Shown here one piece after another: positions 33,504 to 43,181 of a stretch of 64,000 bases of DNA. Origin of the DNA: Desulfuromonas acetexigens (GTDB lineage: Bacteria; Desulfobacterota; Desulfuromonadia; Desulfuromonadales; Trichloromonadaceae). Positions within the stretch are counted from its first letter, which is position 1. Every line of letters begins with the position of its first letter. The translations under genes and the position numbers were made by a program. The notes below the pieces were generated by a model. That model was given only the letters and a program-made list of their open reading frames with translations. It made no database searches and had not been told where the DNA came from. Where the stretch lies: positions 1-64,000 of the forward strand of contig NZ_FOJJ01000006.1 in NCBI RefSeq assembly GCF_900111775.1, read 5' to 3'.

Positions 33504-34322
33504 ATGGCGATCCGACTGACCATCCTCTGTGAAAATTCCGTCCGCCCCCAGGCCAATCTGATTGGCGAACACGGCTTCGCCTGTCATGTGGAGACCCCCG
33601 CCGGCAACTACCTGTTCGACACCGGCCAAGGCTTCGGCATCATCCAGAACGCCCTCACCCTGAAGAAGGATCTCGCCAAACTCAAGGCGATCCTCCTCAG
33701 CCACGGCCATTACGACCACACCGGCGGCCTGCCCGAGGTACTGCGCCGCACCGGTCCCATCGACGTCCACGGCCATCCCGACCTCTTTTTGGCCCGCTAC
33801 CGGGAAGACCGCTTCATCGGCATCCCCCACCGCCGGGAATATCTCGAAGCCCAGGGTGCCCGCTTCATCCTCAACCGGGAAATGCACAAAGTCGCTCAGG
33901 GGCTGTGGCTGACCGGCGAGGTGCCGCGCCATACCGCCTTCGAGCAGGGGGATCCGCTGATGACGGCGGTTTGCTGCGGGACGACGAGCCACGACGACAT
34001 ACTCGACGATCTCTCGCTGGTGGTCGAATCGGAGAAGGGCCTGATCCTGGTCCTCGGCTGCGCCCACGCCGGACTGGTCAACATCATGGATCATGTGCTG
34101 GCGAAACTTGGCCGCGACGGTTTTTACGCCATTCTCGGCGGCACCCATCTCGGTTTCGCCGACGATGCCCAGTTTGAGCGGACCCTGCAGGCGCTGGACA
34201 ACTATAAGGTGGAAAAACTCGGGGTTTCCCATTGCACCGGTTTGCCCCATGCCGCCCGCTTGCAGGCGATTCTGGGGGAGCGCTTCTTTTTCGGTTCGGT
34301 AGGGAGTGTGCTGGAGGGATAA
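33504..34322 (+). CDS. metallo-beta-lactamase-fold hydrolase
   Basis: The product has 272 residues with the metal site HGHYDHTGG and later CAHAG and GGTHLGF. The opening LTILCENSV and the GTTSHDDILDDLSLVVESEKG block match the branch that includes the archaeal ribofuranosylaminobenzene-phosphate-synthase-like proteins. The bacterial substrate is unknown. A CAGGAG site precedes the ATG. Confidence 0.85.
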   Translation: MAIRLTILCENSVRPQANLIGEHGFACHVETPAGNYLFDTGQGFGIIQNALTLKKDLAKLKAILLSHGHYDHTGGLPEVLRRTGPIDVHGHPDLFLARYREDRFIGIPHRREYLEAQGARFILNREMHKVAQGLWLTGEVPRHTAFEQGDPLMTAVCCGTTSHDDILDDLSLVVESEKGLILVLGCAHAGLVNIMDHVLAKLGRDGFYAILGGTHLGFADDAQFERTLQALDNYKVEKLGVSHCTGLPHAARLQAILGERFFFGSVGSVLEG

Positions 34323-34358
34323 AGCGGAGTTGGTGAGAGCAGAAGTGAACAGGGTGGA

Positions 34359-35102
34359 TCAGGGAGCGCGCCAGACCTCCCGCAGATAGTCGGGCCCTAA
34401 GTTGCGCATCTGCCGTTCGATGCGCATCGTCCGCCGCTCGACGTAAGCCGAGGGCGCCGCTGCTTTGAAGCGTTTCGGATTGGGAAGCACCGCCGCCAGC
34501 CGCGCCGCTTCCCGCGAGGACAGCTTCGCCGCCGGTTTGCCGAAATAGCGCTGCGCCGCCGCTTCCACCCCGTAGACGCCGTCGCCGAATTCGGCGATGT
34601 TCAGGTAGACTTCGAGAATCCGCTGCTTCGGCCAGAGCGTTTCGATCAGCACGGTGAAGCCGGCTTCAATCCCCTTGCGAAAAAAACTTTGCCCCTTCCA
34701 CAGAAAGAGGTTTTTGGCGACCTGCTGGCTGATGGTGCTGGCCCCCCGAACGCGGCCGCCGTCTTCCATGTCTTCGAAGGCGTCGGCCATCGCCTCGAAA
34801 TCGAAACCGAAATGGTCGGGAAACTTCTGATCCTCGGCCGCCACCGCCGCCAGCGGCATCTGCGGCGAAATCTTCTTCCAATTCACCCAGCGATAGTCAA
34901 TAGCGGTATAGGCGTGGCCCCCAAAGACCCCTTCGGCATAGCGCGTCACCATGAAGGCACTGGTCACCGGCGGCACGAACCGCAACACCAGTACCGCCAG
35001 CACCGACAGCACAACCAGAGCGACGGCCGTCTTCGCAAGAGCGAGCAACAACCGGCGGGGTACCGATCTGCGTTTGCCTTCCATCGGGACTTGGGGATTC
35101 AT
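34359..35102 (-). CDS. mtgA: monofunctional peptidoglycan transglycosylase
   Basis: The product has 247 residues. One N-terminal membrane anchor ([16 protein letters not shown]) precedes a GT51 domain with [39 protein letters not shown] and [12 protein letters not shown]. It polymerises lipid II into glycan strands in the periplasm. No transpeptidase domain follows, which distinguishes it from class A penicillin-binding proteins. A second start at 35084 is possible. Confidence 0.95.
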   Translation of the reverse strand: MNPQVPMEGKRRSVPRRLLLALAKTAVALVVLSVLAVLVLRFVPPVTSAFMVTRYAEGVFGGHAYTAIDYRWVNWKKISPQMPLAAVAAEDQKFPDHFGFDFEAMADAFEDMEDGGRVRGASTISQQVAKNLFLWKGQSFFRKGIEAGFTVLIETLWPKQRILEVYLNIAEFGDGVYGVEAAAQRYFGKPAAKLSSREAARLAAVLPNPKRFKAAAPSAYVERRTMRIERQMRNLGPDYLREVWRAP

Positions 35103-35188
35103 GGGGAACTCGGTATGGGGCGAAAAAAGGATGGCAGTCTGAGGAGTCCCGCCCCCCTGGCGATCGAAAGACTAGAGACGAGACGTCG

Positions 35189-35476
35189 TCAGCTCGCCAG
35201 GCGGAGTTTCGCAATGGTCTTTTGCGGGCGGTTCAGCGCAAGATCGTGAGCGGCTTGCAGGTTGAGCCAGAACTCAGGGGTCGTGTCGAGGGCCTGAGCC
35301 AGCAGCCAAGCCGTTTCCGAGGTGATGCCCCGCTTGCCGCGCACAATCTCGTTGATGCGCTGCACGGGAACCTGGACATGCGCGGCGAACGCCACCTGGC
35401 TGACGCCGAGTTCGTCGAGAAATTCTTCTTTGAGGATGGTGCCGGGATGGGCCGGGATGCGATCAGTCGGGATCAT
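35189..35476 (-). CDS. higA: HigA family antitoxin (orphan)
   Basis: The product has 95 residues with an XRE-type helix-turn-helix: PAHPGTILKEEFLDELGVSQVAFAAHVQV, IVRGKRGITSETAWLLAQAL, TTPEFWLNLQ. This is the HigA/VapI addiction-module antitoxin. The gene is preceded by a good AGAGGAGA site, but the usual upstream higB toxin is missing: only a short in-frame tail reading ARLADYH-stop lies at about 35494-35517, and HigB proteins commonly end in such a DYH. The antitoxin is thus probably an orphan. Confidence 0.88.
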   Translation of the reverse strand: MIPTDRIPAHPGTILKEEFLDELGVSQVAFAAHVQVPVQRINEIVRGKRGITSETAWLLAQALDTTPEFWLNLQAAHDLALNRPQKTIAKLRLAS

Positions 35477-35538
35477 GGGCGGTCTCCTCTTTTTTTAGTG
35501 GTAATCGGCGAGACGTGCTCATAGCACAGCTAATGAGA

Positions 35539-35844
35539 TCAGCTGACAGGTCTTCGGGATTGAAGCCAGCGTTTGAGGGACGATTGGCTTTCCCCGGATG
35601 ATTTTCCGGCGAGAAGTCCTTCGACGCTGATGTCTTCGTCGACGTCATCCCAGTGAATGCCCTGACCATTTCCAATCAGTCGCCAGTTGGCTCTCTCCTC
35701 GGCGCTGGCATATTCGAGCCTGGGGTACCACCCCAAGGGAACGGAAATCGTTCTGCCATCAGACAGATCGACGGACAAAGTATCCTCGCTCACCAAAACA
35801 TCCACCGCGTCGGGAATTTGGATTTCAACCGCCAAAGTAGCCAT
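35539..35844 (-). CDS. DUF2442 protein
   Basis: The product has 101 residues and fits DUF2442, with LSVDLSDGRTISVPLGWYPRL, ANWRLIGNGQGIHWDDVDEDISVEGLLAG. Members often stand beside a DUF4160 partner and are treated as toxin-antitoxin-like; no DUF4160 gene is seen here. A GGAGGCG site precedes the ATG. It lies in a patch of defence-like or phage-like genes. Confidence 0.85.
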   Translation of the reverse strand: MATLAVEIQIPDAVDVLVSEDTLSVDLSDGRTISVPLGWYPRLEYASAEERANWRLIGNGQGIHWDDVDEDISVEGLLAGKSSGESQSSLKRWLQSRRPVS

Positions 35845-35923
35845 TCCACGCCTCCGTCAACTTATCGATATTTTCGTTTATCATCCCACTGATTCGCCTC
35901 AACTCCAAACGACTGAATTCTCC

Positions 35924-36424
35924 TCACACATCGAACCCGATCCGCCCTTTCTTTGTCTCCACCGGCGCCATCAACTGGCGGATCGCCTCGAACACGTTCC
36001 GGAATTGGCCATCGTCTTTCGCTTCCAGTTGATCGAGGCGCTCGGCCAGTTCGACGTTTGAAGCGAGCAGCTTGCGCAGCCGCACGAAGGTTCGCATGAT
36101 CTCGATGTTGACCTGGACCGCGCGTTTGCTGTGCAGCACGCTGGAGAGCATCGCTACGCCCTGCTCGGAAAACGCATAAGGAGGCGTGCGCCGACCGCCC
36201 CATTGACTTGCGGTCGCAAATTGCGACTTCAAGTCAGTAAATTCCTGATTTGTCAGCTGAAACATGAAGTCGGCAGGAAAGCGATCCAAGTTCCTGCGGA
36301 CCTGCTCGTTCAACCGTTTGACCTCGACGCCGTACAATTCGGCCAGGTCCTCATCGAGAATCACCTTGTCTCCGCGGATGATGCGGATGGCGCGCTCCAC
36401 GCGAATGAGATCGGGCGACGACAT
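35924..36424 (-). CDS. ORF6N domain protein
   Basis: The product has 166 residues from ATG 36424, chosen because AAGGGAGGG lies directly upstream. The N-terminal ORF6N domain reads [23 protein letters not shown]...[11 protein letters not shown], followed by [15 protein letters not shown] and a coiled-coil-like C-terminus. Such DNA-binding proteins occur in prophages and near restriction or toxin-antitoxin loci. No phage structural genes are near. Confidence 0.88.
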   Translation of the reverse strand: MSSPDLIRVERAIRIIRGDKVILDEDLAELYGVEVKRLNEQVRRNLDRFPADFMFQLTNQEFTDLKSQFATASQWGGRRTPPYAFSEQGVAMLSSVLHSKRAVQVNIEIMRTFVRLRKLLASNVELAERLDQLEAKDDGQFRNVFEAIRQLMAPVETKKGRIGFDV

Positions 36425-36520
36425 ATTCCCTCCCTTCAAGTCATGACATCAAAAGAACTGGAGTCGAAATCGGAACAGATTCCGGCAGACAACATTTCGC
36501 ACGGGGCGCGCTCCCTCCTC

Positions 36521-37312
36521 TCAAAACATACTCACCAGCAACCGCGTCCCCATGATCAACACAAAAACCGCGAAGACTTTTTTCAGGCGGGGGACGGGGA
36601 GGCTGTGGGCGAGGCGGACACCCAAGGGGGCGGTGCAGATGCTGGCGAGGGCGATGCCGACAAGGGCGGGAAGGTAGACGAAGCCGACGGCGCCGGAGGG
36701 GAGGCCGTCGGCCATCAGACCGTTGACCAGATAACCGGCGGCGCCGGCGACGGCGATGGGAAAGCCGATGGCGGCCGAGGTGCCGACGGCGTGGTGCATG
36801 GGCAGGTTACACCAGATGAGAAAGGGGACCGAGAGGCTGCCGCCGCCGATACCGACCAGGCTCGATACCCCACCGATGACGTTGCCGACCCCGAACATCC
36901 CCCCCGCGCCGGGCATCTGCCGGTGCGGTTTGGGGCGGATATCGAGGAGCATCTGGGTCGCCACGTAGTAGAGGAAGACGACGAAAAAGCCCTTGAGAAA
37001 GCCGGTGGAAAGCTGGGCCGCGACCCAGGAGCCGAGGAAGGTGCCGACCAGGATGCCGGGAGAAATCCCCTTGACCACCGGCCAGTTAACCGCCCCCCGA
37101 CGATGGTGGGCACGCAAACTGGAGATGGAAGTGAAGATGATGCTGGCCAGGGAGGTGCCGAGGGCCAAATGGAGAATGTAAGCCTCGGGCAAGTGCTGGG
37201 CGGTGAAGGTGAAGACCAGCAGCGGCACGATAATCACCCCGCCGCCGACGCCGAGCAGCCCGGCGAGCACTCCGGCGAAGGCGCCGGTGCCGAGGTAAAA
37301 AAGCCATTCCAT
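36521..37312 (-). CDS. sulfite exporter TauE/SafE family permease
   Basis: The product has 263 residues and about eight membrane helices, with the repeated TauE signature (GVLAGLLGVGGGVIIVPLL near the start and SLVGIGGGSLSVPFL in the second half). Family members export sulfite, sulfoacetate or other organosulfur anions; the substrate here is unknown. Confidence 0.9.
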   Translation of the reverse strand: MEWLFYLGTGAFAGVLAGLLGVGGGVIIVPLLVFTFTAQHLPEAYILHLALGTSLASIIFTSISSLRAHHRRGAVNWPVVKGISPGILVGTFLGSWVAAQLSTGFLKGFFVVFLYYVATQMLLDIRPKPHRQMPGAGGMFGVGNVIGGVSSLVGIGGGSLSVPFLIWCNLPMHHAVGTSAAIGFPIAVAGAAGYLVNGLMADGLPSGAVGFVYLPALVGIALASICTAPLGVRLAHSLPVPRLKKVFAVFVLIMGTRLLVSMF

Positions 37313-37370
37313 CGCAGAAACTCCATCAGCAAGAAGTGAAAAGATCGGCGGCCATCTTCAGGCAAGGGGA

Positions 37371-37403
37371 AATCCCCCCGAGCCCCCCTTTTCAAAGGGG
37401 GGA
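37371..37403. repeat. C/G-rich hairpin repeat upstream of tauE
   Basis: The 9-bp stem CCCCCCTTT/AAAGGGGGG, with a 2-base loop, is preceded by AAATCCCCCCGAG. This composite resembles a dispersed C-rich hairpin repeat seen between genes in many proteobacteria. It sits upstream of the TauE gene and beside a MITE-like element. Confidence 0.6.
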
Positions 37404-37441
37404 GCAATCTTCTTCCAGGTTGTTGGAAACTCGTTTTCCAA

Positions 37442-37561
37442 GGCTGATCAAAAAGGCCCAGATGCAAGGCGGACGAAATCCTGAGGAATAAGGCGTACCT
37501 GAAAGGTACGTCGTTGACGAGGGATGAGGACAACGCCGCAGATGGGTGTTTTTCATCAGCC
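37442..37561. mobile_element. MITE-like 120-bp inverted-repeat element
   Basis: The left end GGCTGATCAAAAA and the right end TTTTTCATCAGCC are inverted copies. The match continues inward imperfectly for about 28 bases (CCCAGATGCAAGGCG opposite CGCCGCAGATGGG). A second palindrome, GTACCT-GAA-AGGTAC, lies near the centre at about 37494-37508. There is no coding capacity. The right end abuts the stop codon of the quinone-oxidoreductase gene (37564), so it sits in the 3' gap of that gene. Confidence 0.75.
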
Positions 37562-37563
37562 GG

Positions 37564-38559
37564 CTACAGCTTCACCAGCACCCGCCCTTTGACCTGCCCC
37601 TTGAGGATGGCGTGGAACTTGGGTTCCAGGGTTTCGAGGGTCGTTTCTTCGACGACGCTTTCCAGATGCGCGGGTTTCCAGTCGCCCGCAAGTTTTTCCC
37701 AGACCTTGAGGCGCGACGCCATCGGGCATTGCACCGAATCGACGCCGAGCAGGCTGACGCCGCGCAGGATGAAGGGAAAGACGTTCATGGACAGTTCCGG
37801 CGAGGCGACCAGCCCGCAGCAGGTCACCGCCCCGCCGTAACGGGTCGATTTGATCGCCGCGACCAGGGTTTCGCCGCCAACCACGTCGACCGCCCCGGCC
37901 CAGCGCTCTTTCATCATCGGCCGATCCGACCCGGCCAGCACCTCATCGCGGGAGATCACTTCCGCCGCCCCCAGCGACAGCAGAAAATCCTTCTCCGCCG
38001 CCTTCCCCGTGGCCGCCGTCACCCGGTAGCCGGCCTTGGCCAGGATCGCCACCGCCAGGCTGCCGACGCCGCCGCTCGCGCCGGTGACGAGGATGTCGCC
38101 GGCCTCCGGCCCGATCCCGGCTCCGGCCAGCTTCCATACCGACAGGGCGGCGGTGAAACCGGCGGTGCCGAGGATCATGCTCTCACGCGGACTCAGCCCG
38201 TCGGGGAGCCGCACCGCCCAGTCCGGGGAGACCCGGATGTACTGGCCGTAGCCACCGGCGGTGTTCATCCCCAGATCGAAACCGGTGACGATCACCGGAT
38301 CCCCCGGCGCGAAAGCCCCGCCGAGGCACTCCACCACCTCGCCGACGGCGTCGATCCCCGGGGTGTGGGGATAGTTCTTGGTCACGCCGGGCTTGCCCAG
38401 GGCCGAGAGGGCATCCTTGTAATTGAGGGAGGAATAGCGCACCCGCACCAGCAGCCCGCCGGGGGGCAAATCTTCCAGCGAACGGTTGACGATGGAACGG
38501 CGGTACTCTTTTTCGCCAGCCTTCTCGACCAGCAGCGCGGTAAAGTTCGTCTTGGTCAT
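37564..38559 (-). CDS. YhdH/AcuI-type quinone oxidoreductase (acrylyl-CoA reductase-like)
   Basis: The product has 331 residues: a zinc-free medium-chain dehydrogenase with VRVRYSSLNYKDALS, PHTPGIDAVGEVV, ESMILGTAGFTAAL and the NADPH site VTGASGGVGSLAVAIL. These match YhdH/YhfP, where characterised AcuI reduces acryloyl-CoA to propionyl-CoA. GAGGAG precedes the ATG. The native substrate is inferred from family only. Confidence 0.9.
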   Translation of the reverse strand: MTKTNFTALLVEKAGEKEYRRSIVNRSLEDLPPGGLLVRVRYSSLNYKDALSALGKPGVTKNYPHTPGIDAVGEVVECLGGAFAPGDPVIVTGFDLGMNTAGGYGQYIRVSPDWAVRLPDGLSPRESMILGTAGFTAALSVWKLAGAGIGPEAGDILVTGASGGVGSLAVAILAKAGYRVTAATGKAAEKDFLLSLGAAEVISRDEVLAGSDRPMMKERWAGAVDVVGGETLVAAIKSTRYGGAVTCCGLVASPELSMNVFPFILRGVSLLGVDSVQCPMASRLKVWEKLAGDWKPAHLESVVEETTLETLEPKFHAILKGQVKGRVLVKL

Positions 38560-38705
38560 CGGGATTCTCCTCTTCGCTTTCGCTACGTTATTACTCCCCC
38601 CGCGCGCGGGCTGTCAACCGTCGCGGGGCAACTTTGCCCTGGCCTTTCCCGCCGCCTGCCGCTATGCTGCGCGCCAGCGAACAAGGAGAAAGGAACCCTC
38701 CCCTC

Positions 38706-39260
38706 ATGGCCCTGCCGGCAACCATCTATCGCGTCGCCATCCAGCTTGCGGATGTCGACCGCAACCTCTACCAGAAGTTGCAAACCACCGTCGCCCGCCA
38801 CCCCTCGGAAACCGCCGAGCGGCTGCTAACGCGGGTTCTCGCCTACGCCGTCGCCTACGAGGAGGATCTGGCTTTCACCAAGGGGATCTGCGCCGGCGAC
38901 GAGCCCGACCTGTGGATCAAGGGACCGGACGGCCGGGTGCTGACCTGGATCGAGGTTGGCCAGCCCGACCCGGAACGGCTGCTCAAAGCCGCCCGCCACG
39001 CCGAACAGATCGTTCTCTTTGCCTACGGACCAGCCCGCTACCGCTGGGAAAACCAGCACTTGGCGAAATTCTCCGCCATCCCCAACCTGACCATCTGGGG
39101 GATCGACTACGACTTTCTGCAACAACTGGTTGCCCGCCTGCAACGCACCATCAACTGGGACCTGACCATCACCGAAGGCAACCTCTACCTGAACCTCGGC
39201 GACACCACCCTGGAAAGCAGCCTGACCCTGTTGGAAGACGGCAACGCCGTGGGGAGCTAA
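38706..39260 (+). CDS. YaeQ family protein
   Basis: The product has 184 residues from ATG 38706, with LPATIYRVAIQLADVDRNLY, HPSETAERLLTRVLAYA, DEPDLWIKGPDG and TWIEVGQPDPERLLKAAR. The PD and ExGQ residues recall a PD-(D/E)XK-like fold attributed to YaeQ. The function is uncertain. The stop codon is the first base triplet of a heptad repeat. Confidence 0.9.
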   Translation: MALPATIYRVAIQLADVDRNLYQKLQTTVARHPSETAERLLTRVLAYAVAYEEDLAFTKGICAGDEPDLWIKGPDGRVLTWIEVGQPDPERLLKAARHAEQIVLFAYGPARYRWENQHLAKFSAIPNLTIWGIDYDFLQQLVARLQRTINWDLTITEGNLYLNLGDTTLESSLTLLEDGNAVGS

Positions 39261-39275
39261 TCACCAATCACTGTT
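39258..39275. repeat. short heptanucleotide array after yaeQ
   Basis: TAATCAC, CAATCAC, then TGTT. The first unit starts with the yaeQ stop codon. These units are the same type as ATCACTC in the array at 30311. It lies between the convergent yaeQ and DUF523 genes. Confidence 0.55.
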
Positions 39276-39276
39276 T

Positions 39277-40224
39277 TTACCCGTGGTTGCGCAACTGCAA
39301 TTCCAGCGGATGGGGGTTGAGGTAGACCTGTTGCTTAAGATAGGGCTGGTCGTATTTGCGCGTGAAATGGTTGATCAGGGTCACGGGGACGATGAGCGGC
39401 ACCAGCCCCTGGTGGTAATGCTCGATGATCTCCAGCATCTCGCGTTTTTCGTCGGCACTGAGCTGGTTTTTGAAATAGCCGAGCATGTGCTGCAGAACGT
39501 TGACGTTCTTCTTGATGGTCGATTGCAGACGCAGCGCCTTCACCAGCAGCGGCAGATAGGCGGCGTACAGCTCCTCCACCGAGAGATCGGCCCGCGCCAC
39601 CAGCCGCCCCATTTCCCGATAGATCTCGGTGCCGTGGGCGAGGATCAGCAGCTTGTGCCGGGTGTGGAAGTCGACCAGCGCCCCCCGGGTGCGCTGCCGG
39701 TCCGCCGTCTCCCGCCAGCGTTTGAGGGTGAAGAGGCTCTCGATGAAAGTCTCCCGCAGCTTGGGATCGTTGAGCCGCCCCTCCTCCTCCACCGGCAACA
39801 GCGGGAAGTGCGCCATGAAAGCGCGGGCGAAGATTCCCACCCCGGTCTTGTGCGCCATTCCCTTGTCGTCATAAACCTTGACCCGCTCCATGCCGCTGCT
39901 CGGCGAGCGGGATTTGAAGATGAAACCGCAGAGATTTTCCCCCTCCAGTTCCCGCAGACGCCCCGCCGCCCAGGATTGCATGCGTTCGGTGATCTCCCCG
40001 CCGCTGCGGGAAAAAACGAGACGCGGCGCCTCGGCCTCGCCGACCAGGCGCAATGCCTCGCGCGGCGTCGGCAATCCCACCTCCACCTCCGGGCAGACCG
40101 GCACATACTCCACATAGCGCCCCAAGGTCTCGACCAGAAAGGGGTCGCGCTTGTGCCCGCCGTCGAAACGCACCTTTTGCCCCAGCAGACAGGCGCTGAT
40201 GCCGATCCGGATCTTCTCTTCCAT
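39277..40224 (-). CDS. DUF523-DUF1722 fusion protein (TudS-like N-terminus, YbgA-like C-terminus)
   Basis: The product has 315 residues from ATG 40224, behind GGGAGGAT. The N-terminal half is DUF523: SACLLGQKVRFDGG (C12), PVCPEVEVGLPTPREA (C44) and SRSPSSG (107-111). TudS, a thiouracil desulfidase of this family, binds a [4Fe-4S] cluster with three cysteines; here the third site reads Ser (SPSSG, usual SPSCG), although C99 lies nearby. The C-terminal half (about 195-315) is DUF1722 (HTRHKLLILAHG, MLGYFKNQLSADEKRE). The joint function is unknown. Confidence 0.85.
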   Translation of the reverse strand: MEEKIRIGISACLLGQKVRFDGGHKRDPFLVETLGRYVEYVPVCPEVEVGLPTPREALRLVGEAEAPRLVFSRSGGEITERMQSWAAGRLRELEGENLCGFIFKSRSPSSGMERVKVYDDKGMAHKTGVGIFARAFMAHFPLLPVEEEGRLNDPKLRETFIESLFTLKRWRETADRQRTRGALVDFHTRHKLLILAHGTEIYREMGRLVARADLSVEELYAAYLPLLVKALRLQSTIKKNVNVLQHMLGYFKNQLSADEKREMLEIIEHYHQGLVPLIVPVTLINHFTRKYDQPYLKQQVYLNPHPLELQLRNHG

Positions 40225-40345
40225 CGGTTTATCCTCCCGAGAGATTGGCAATGATGGCGGAAAGTGTATCATTAATCCCGGCGGGAGAAAGCCGCGGACC
40301 GATTCCAGCGCAAGAAAAATCGCCATCCCCCCGAAAATGAAGGCC

Positions 40346-40374
40346 TTGCAACACCGGGGCTTGTCCGGTAAAGT
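40346..40374 (+). promoter_or_regulatory. sigma-70-type promoter for larBC
   Basis: TTGCAA at 40346-40351, a 17-bp spacer, and TAAAGT at 40369-40374, about 40 bases ahead of the larB ATG. Confidence 0.55.
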
Positions 40375-40414
40375 CGGTTTCCCGTAAAAATCCAGAGACA
40401 AAACGAGGATATCC

Positions 40415-41169
<755 letters not shown>

Positions 41170-41173
<4 letters not shown>

Positions 41174-42342
41174 AAACCCTCTATCTCGATCCCATTTCCG
41201 GCATCTCCGGCGACATGATGCTCGGCCTGCTGGTCGACCTCGGCGTCGAATTGAGTGCCATCGAATCCGAACTGTGCAAGTTGCCGGTTTCCGGTTACGC
41301 CCTGGAAGCGCGCCGCGAGGCACGGCGGGGCATCACCGGCTGCCGGGTGCACGTCACCATCGACGAACACCATCACCACCGCACCTGGGCCGGTATCGAC
41401 CGCATGCTGGCCGACTCCGCCCTGCCCGAGGCGGCCCGCGAACTCGCTCGGCGCATCTTCCGCCGGGTCGGCGAAGCGGAAGCCAAGGTTCACGGCGTGC
41501 CCCTGGAGACGGTGCATTTCCACGAGGTCGGCGCGGTCGATTCCATCGTCGACATCGTCGGCGCGGCCGTCGGCTTGACCCTACTCGGCGTCGAACAGGT
41601 GGTCTGCGGACCGCTGCCGATGTCCCAAGGCACGGTGCTCTGCGCCCACGGCGCCATCCCCCTGCCGGCGCCGGCGACCCTGGAAATCCTCAAAGGGTTG
41701 CCGATCATCGACGGGCAATGCGACAAGGAACTGGTCACCCCCACCGGCGCCGCCATCGCCGCCGAAATCGCCGAATTTGGCCCGCTGCCGGCCATGACCC
41801 TGGAAACGGTCGGCTACGGCGTCGGCGGCCGCGACCTGCCCGACCGCCCCAATCTGCTGCGGGGACTGCTCGGGGAAACGACGGAAAATGGAGAAATCGA
41901 CCGGGTCGTCGTGCTCGAAACCCACCTCGACGACACCACGCCGGAAGTCCTCGGCTTTCTCATGGAACGCCTGCTCGCCGCCGGCGCCTTCGATGTCGGC
42001 TACAGTCCCTTGCAGATGAAGAAAAACCGTCCCGGCCTGCGCGTCACCGTCGTCGCCCCGCCGCCCTTGGCGGATCGCCTCGCCCGCTTGCTGCTCAGGG
42101 AGAGCAGCGCCATCGGCGTGCGCCGTTACGAAACCGAACGCCTCAAGCTGCGCCGCGACAGCGCCACCGTCGCCACCGAACTCGGCGAAGCTGCGGTCAA
42201 GCTCATCTACGAAGGAGAAAAACTGCTGCGCGTCAGCGCCGAATACGCCAGCTGCCGCGCCCTCGCCGAAGCCTCGGGCCGCCCTCTGCCGGAAGTCTAC
42301 CGGCTGGTGGAACGGGCGGCAGAGGCGTTTTTCCCTGTGTAA
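41170..42342 (+). CDS. larC: nickel pincer cofactor biosynthesis protein LarC
   Basis: The product has 390 residues with YLDPISGISGDMMLGLLVDLG at the start, a short histidine cluster EHHHHR near residue 64 instead of a longer His-rich loop, VHFHEVGAVDSIVDIVGAA, and the C-terminal METHLDDTTPEVLG-like segment. LarC inserts nickel in a CTP-dependent way to complete the cofactor. larE, the sulfur-insertion enzyme, and a lactate-racemase-type apoenzyme are not in the window. Confidence 0.95.
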
Positions 42343-42364
42343 ATACCTCCTACGAGAACCTTGA

Positions 42365-43156
42365 ATGAATATTGGACTATCGGATATCCAGAAAGAACTT
42401 TCCCGAATCGAAAAGGAAAACCGGGTTCGTATTCTTTATGCTGTGGAATCGGGCAGCCGCGCCTGGGGGTTCGCCTCGCGGGATAGTGATTTTGATGTGC
42501 GCTTCATCTACATTCATCCGCTGAACTGGTATCTCGCCATCGACCGACAGCGGGATGTCATCGAGGAGCCGATCAGCGGCCAGCTCGACATCAGCGGCTG
42601 GGAACTTTCCAAGGCGCTGCGGCTGTTCCGCAAATCCAATCCCCCGCTGCTGGAATGGCTTGGCTCGCCCATTGTCTATGCCGACAATCATGGACTGGCG
42701 GACCGTTTGCGGGGTTTGCAACGGAAACACTTTTCCCCCATAAGTTGTCTGCACCACTACCTGCATATGGCTCAAGGCAACTACCGGGAATATCTGCACG
42801 GCGAAACGGTGCGGATCAAAAAATATTTCTATGTGCTGCGCCCGATTCTCGCCTGCGCCTGGATCGAAAAATATCGCACCATGCCGCCGACCGAGTTTGC
42901 CCTCCTCTATGCCGACGCCGGCTTGCCTTCCGACTTGATTATCGTTATCGACGAGCTGTTGCGCCGCAAAATGGCCGGCGACGAGCTTGACCTGGAACCG
43001 CGCATCGCTCCCCTCAACGATTTTCTCGACGAGCGCATCGCATATTTCGGCAAAATTGGCGCGGACATGGAGCGCGGCGGGGTCGCCACAGGGGAACTGG
43101 ATGACCTGTTCATCACCATGCTCCACGAGGTCTGGCAATTGAATTCAATCCGATAA
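42365..43156 (+). CDS. nucleotidyltransferase domain protein (RlaP/YcgL type)
   Basis: The product has 263 residues with the polymerase-beta-type site GSRAWGFASRDSDFDVRFIY, giving GS and the DxD pair, then DISGWELSKALRLFRKSNPPLLEWL and IKKYFYVLRPILACAWIE. These blocks match the predicted RlaP/COG3541 nucleotidyltransferases, whose substrates are unknown and which occur in bacterial and phage genomes. It begins 23 bases after larC and precedes a broken dinD gene; the pair looks like an accessory insertion. Confidence 0.85.
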   Translation: MNIGLSDIQKELSRIEKENRVRILYAVESGSRAWGFASRDSDFDVRFIYIHPLNWYLAIDRQRDVIEEPISGQLDISGWELSKALRLFRKSNPPLLEWLGSPIVYADNHGLADRLRGLQRKHFSPISCLHHYLHMAQGNYREYLHGETVRIKKYFYVLRPILACAWIEKYRTMPPTEFALLYADAGLPSDLIIVIDELLRRKMAGDELDLEPRIAPLNDFLDERIAYFGKIGADMERGGVATGELDDLFITMLHEVWQLNSIR

Positions 43157-43181
43157 CGATTACCGCCCGGAGGGAATGCCC

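Noticed and set aside
31978-33519. Plus-strand open frame of 513 codons, Pro/Ser/Arg-rich
   Set aside because: It overlaps the erythromycin-esterase and DUF2889 genes in another frame and has biased low-complexity composition typical of a shadow frame.
36131-37339. Plus-strand open frame of 402 codons, Gly/Asp/Glu-rich
   Set aside because: Antisense to the TauE-type permease and ORF6N genes; composition reflects the reverse of membrane-protein codons.
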